A DNA stretch of 7,336 nucleotides from Methanosarcina sp. GTDB lineage: Archaea > Halobacteriota > Methanosarcinia > Methanosarcinales > Methanosarcinaceae. The stretch lies in the NCBI GenBank assembly GCA_013330315.1, contig DUIO01000233.1, positions 4,218 through 11,553 of the forward strand. The letters run 5' to 3'. A program made the translations under genes and the position numbers. Each line of letters starts with the position of its first letter. Position 1 is the stretch's first letter. Below the pieces are notes generated by a model. It had not been told where the DNA came from and did no database searches. It saw only the letters and a program-made list of their open reading frames with translations. Below are positions 5,229 through 7,336 of the stretch, in pieces.

Positions 5229-5340
5229 CAAATATTATCTTCTGTACAGTATCAAATATTATTCTTTGTAATGTCAAATATTATTCTGTACAGTATCAAA
5301 TATTATTCTGTACAATATCAAACACTATTCTGTACAGTAT
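5229..5340. repeat. Five tandem copies of a 22-bp AT-rich repeat centred on CTGTACAG
   Basis: Units lie at 5229-5252 (2-bp insertion), 5253-5274, 5275-5296, 5297-5318 and 5319-5340. Each begins CAAATATTATTC and ends TGTACAGTAT or a close variant. Most contain CTGTACAG, an 8-bp palindrome, so the array is a series of evenly spaced dyads at two helical turns (22 bp). Copy 2 is the most diverged at its end (TTTGTAATGT). The open plus-strand frame across it (5219-5782) is a product of the repeat and of the antisense kinase gene, not a gene. It could bind a regulator for the HMA gene or be a neutral minisatellite. Confidence 0.8.
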
Positions 5341-5390
5341 TATTTTAGATTCCGGATTATTAGAGCTTTTGTATCAAGAATTTTTTAGAA

Positions 5391-5413
5391 TTTTTGCAGA
5401 GACCTCGCAAAAA
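5391..5413 (-). terminator. Hairpin downstream of the AarF/UbiB-family gene
   Basis: TTTTTGC (5391-5397) and GCAAAAA (5407-5413) are perfect 7-bp arms with a 9-nt loop that itself contains GAG/CTC, so the stem may extend with a bulge. It begins 54 bp past the kinase stop on the minus strand and gives U-rich RNA there. Terminator role is inferred. Confidence 0.4.
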
Positions 5414-5466
5414 CCTCATTTTTATTCCACCCAGCCTATGATTTCGTTTTATATTCATTTTCCAGT

Positions 5467-7122
5467 TTATCTTCCATGGAGTGAAACAATAAGAGCTATA
5501 AGAATCGCTCCCACGAACCCGACCAGCCCGAGCCAGGAAAAGACATTTCCATTTAGCAATATAAAAGTTGAGACAACTAGAAGGATAGCAAGGAAAAATT
5601 CTTTTGAAAAGAAGCTGCGCTTATTGTCTCTTTGTTTTGATTCAAGGAATCTGTCCCCCATGTTTTCCATTTTGTCGGCAACTTCTCTGATTGCAGCCCT
5701 AAGTTCGGCTTTTTCGTCCACAGGCTCGGCAGAAAACTCAATATGCAGAGCAGTCCCCTGTGAAGTATTGAGTTTCTTGTAGGCATCCATAAGGACGGGG
5801 ATTGCAATGCTTTTAATATTGTACCTCGGGTCAAGTTCAAGACAAACTCCTTCAATGAGCAGGATAGCCCTCTGCAGAGTTGAAAACTCCCCCGGAAGCC
5901 GGATATCGTATTTCAGGCCCAGTTTTGCATAATTGTCGCTCTGCCTGCCTTCAAGCCCATAGTTCTGGTTTGCAATCAATTCGTCCATATCTTTCCTGAG
6001 CCTGCGGACATCTACATTTCTTTCATCCGCACCCCCGATCCTCAGGAAACTCCCGGTTGCCCCTTCCACGTCCCTGTTATTGATAGCGTAATAAAACTCA
6101 AGCATGTTCTTTTTGAGCTCGTCATCTATGCTACCGACAGCCCCGAAATCAATGAAAGCAATGGTATCGTTCTCCTCAACCAGCATATTACCACCGTGAG
6201 GATCTGCGTGATAAAAACCGTCGATATAAACCTGTTTCAGGTAACTTTTAGTGATTGTGCGAGTATACTCAGACTTTTTGCTTTGTGGTACCGGCATATT
6301 AATTATGTCTTTAATCTGGGTACCCTGGATGAATTCCATTGTAAGGACATTGGCTGAACAGTATTCGGGATAAATTTTAGGTACGGCAACATTTTTGACA
6401 TTCTTGAAGTTATCTTCAAAACGCCTCATATTAACGGCTTCAATCCTGAGGTCAACCTCCCGTGTCAGCATTTCCCGGATTTCCATCAGGAAAGCATCGA
6501 TATCAAAATTCCTTCCCACTCCAAGGAATTTTCTCATGATGGGTTTGAAATCATCAAGGATCGAAAGATCGATATTTATAATGTCGATAAGATTCGGACG
6601 GAGGATCTTTACAGCCACGGGTTTGCCTTCAATGATACCTTTATAGACCTGCGCAATAGAGCCACAAGCGATTGGGTCAGGGTCAAAGCTATCAAAAATA
6701 TTAATGAAAGCTTTAGCCCTCCTCTCCCTTGAAGCCTTCAGTTCTTCTTCGCTTTTTTTCCTGTTCCTTTCTTCACGCGTCTGGTACTCGCATACGCAGG
6801 CAAGGTCAAGGGATTCAGCCATCTCTTCAAAAGGCATAGGCTTAACTTTGTCCTGCAAATTTGCCATTTCAATAACATAGGGCTGGGGCACAAGGTCAGG
6901 CCGTTTGCTCATGGTTTGCCCCATTTTGATAAAAGTAGGACCAAGCTCTTCAAAAGCCTGCCTGAGTTTTACAGCTGTCTCCCTGTTTTCAAGATCAAAA
7001 GTACACGTGCAATCAGAGTTGGAAATATAGTCTGTACGCAGGTCATGATAAAGTTCAGGAATAAGATTATACTTCAAAAGAACCCGCGTAATCTCGAGAT
7101 AACGCTTTGTTTTCCCCAGCAT
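5467..7122 (-). CDS. AarF/UbiB/ADCK (ABC1) family atypical protein kinase-like ATPase
   Basis: A 551-residue protein with the full signature of the ABC1/UbiB family. These are membrane-associated atypical kinases with ATPase activity that support isoprenoid-quinone or lipid metabolism in bacteria and mitochondria; the archaeal role is not settled. Motifs: KMGQ (66-69) in FIKMGQTMSKRPDLVP, LQDKVKP (89-95), ACGSIAQVY (152-160) at the family's Ala-rich nucleotide loop, AVK (170-172) with the catalytic Lys, EVDLRIEAVN (222-231), HADPHGGN (305-312) and IDFGAVGS (324-331) with the metal-binding Asp. Two C-terminal membrane helices (about 508-524 and 529-547) match UbiB. Residues about 107-137 (CVCEYQTREERNRKKSEEEL) are an extra charged, probably helical insertion not usual in the family. 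ATG 7122 has no good Shine-Dalgarno, but CTATTAAAC lies about 26 bp upstream, so a leaderless message is likely. No operon partner is visible. Confidence 0.93.
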   Translation of the reverse strand: MLGKTKRYLEITRVLLKYNLIPELYHDLRTDYISNSDCTCTFDLENRETAVKLRQAFEELGPTFIKMGQTMSKRPDLVPQPYVIEMANLQDKVKPMPFEEMAESLDLACVCEYQTREERNRKKSEEELKASRERRAKAFINIFDSFDPDPIACGSIAQVYKGIIEGKPVAVKILRPNLIDIINIDLSILDDFKPIMRKFLGVGRNFDIDAFLMEIREMLTREVDLRIEAVNMRRFEDNFKNVKNVAVPKIYPEYCSANVLTMEFIQGTQIKDIINMPVPQSKKSEYTRTITKSYLKQVYIDGFYHADPHGGNMLVEENDTIAFIDFGAVGSIDDELKKNMLEFYYAINNRDVEGATGSFLRIGGADERNVDVRRLRKDMDELIANQNYGLEGRQSDNYAKLGLKYDIRLPGEFSTLQRAILLIEGVCLELDPRYNIKSIAIPVLMDAYKKLNTSQGTALHIEFSAEPVDEKAELRAAIREVADKMENMGDRFLESKQRDNKRSFFSKEFFLAILLVVSTFILLNGNVFSWLGLVGFVGAILIALIVSLHGR

Positions 7123-7336
7123 CCGCTATAGATTAGTCTTTATTGTTTAATAGAGTTTCTTGAGATTATAGAGAGGTCTTTAGATACAAATATTAAGCTT
7201 TGAAAAACTGATAACTTATAGTTCTTTTTAGTTGATAAGCAGTATACCTGTTGATTTACTACATGTCTGCTGACTCTGTGAGCTTATCTGCCGATTCAGC
7301 AATTTCTTGAGGAATTAAACGATTTTAAACAATTTT
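7123..7336 (-). promoter_or_regulatory. Upstream region of the AarF/UbiB-family gene with candidate TATA element
   Basis: AT-rich and without a supportable gene up to the window end. On the minus strand CTATTAAAC (near 7145-7153) is placed about 26 bp before the start codon, the spacing of an archaeal TATA box for a leaderless transcript. TGCTGA (7268-7273) and TCAGCA (7296-7301) form a short inverted repeat, and TTTCTTGAG occurs twice; neither is clearly functional. Confidence 0.4.

Noticed and set aside
5229..5340. CRISPR array
   Set aside because: The repeats are directly adjacent with no unique spacers, so it is a tandem repeat.
5219..5782. 187-codon plus-strand open frame
   Set aside because: Its first part is the translated 22-bp repeat array and the rest is antisense to the AarF/UbiB-family gene; no domain is recognisable.

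Overview
The window looks like archaeal chromosome, most likely a Methanosarcina-type methanogen. This is inference. It rests on low-GC DNA with long AT-rich gaps, archaeal-style TATA elements, some starts that look leaderless and others with GGTG or GGGG ribosome sites, and an AarF/UbiB kinase with archaeal features. No rRNA, tRNA, CRISPR array or transposase is visible.

Layout. Positions 1-507 hold no intact gene, but contain a decayed minus-strand copy of a DUF2933-type membrane/His-rich protein. A UbiE-like SAM methyltransferase follows at 547-1197 (+). Then, on the minus strand, comes a two-gene unit: an apparently intact DUF2933-type His-rich protein (2189-1833), overlapping by 8 nt an ICMT-like membrane methyltransferase gene (1840-1434). 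The second gene is broken by an early frameshift and lacks its catalytic C-terminal half. A 400-bp AT-rich gap precedes a TauE/SafE-family permease (2589-3320, +) and a complete ICMT/PEMT-family membrane methyltransferase (3460-4068, +). A small secreted protein of unknown function (4398-4117, -) has a long near-palindrome at its promoter.

The stretch from 4399 to 5466 appears empty if only ATG/GTG/TTG starts are considered. Read on the minus strand, it encodes a complete 68-residue heavy-metal-associated (HMA, CopZ/Atx1-like) metallochaperone with a GMECNHC metal site (5063-4857). Its start is unusual, probably CTG or a lost ATG. Upstream of it lie a 12-bp inverted repeat and five tandem copies of a 22-bp AT-rich repeat. 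The right end is a 551-residue AarF/UbiB/ADCK atypical kinase (7122-5467, -) with an unusual charged, Cys-containing insertion, and its AT-rich upstream region.

Functional reading. The DUF2933 and membrane-methyltransferase pair usually sits with heavy-metal resistance genes in bacteria, and the HMA chaperone is a copper-family protein. Together with the second, dead DUF2933 copy, this suggests a metal-handling accessory segment in decay: one pair member kept, one broken, one older copy reduced to a fragment. The kinase and the UbiE-like methyltransferase are both from families involved in isoprenoid-quinone/lipid metabolism, but they are far apart and on opposite strands, so a shared pathway is only a guess.
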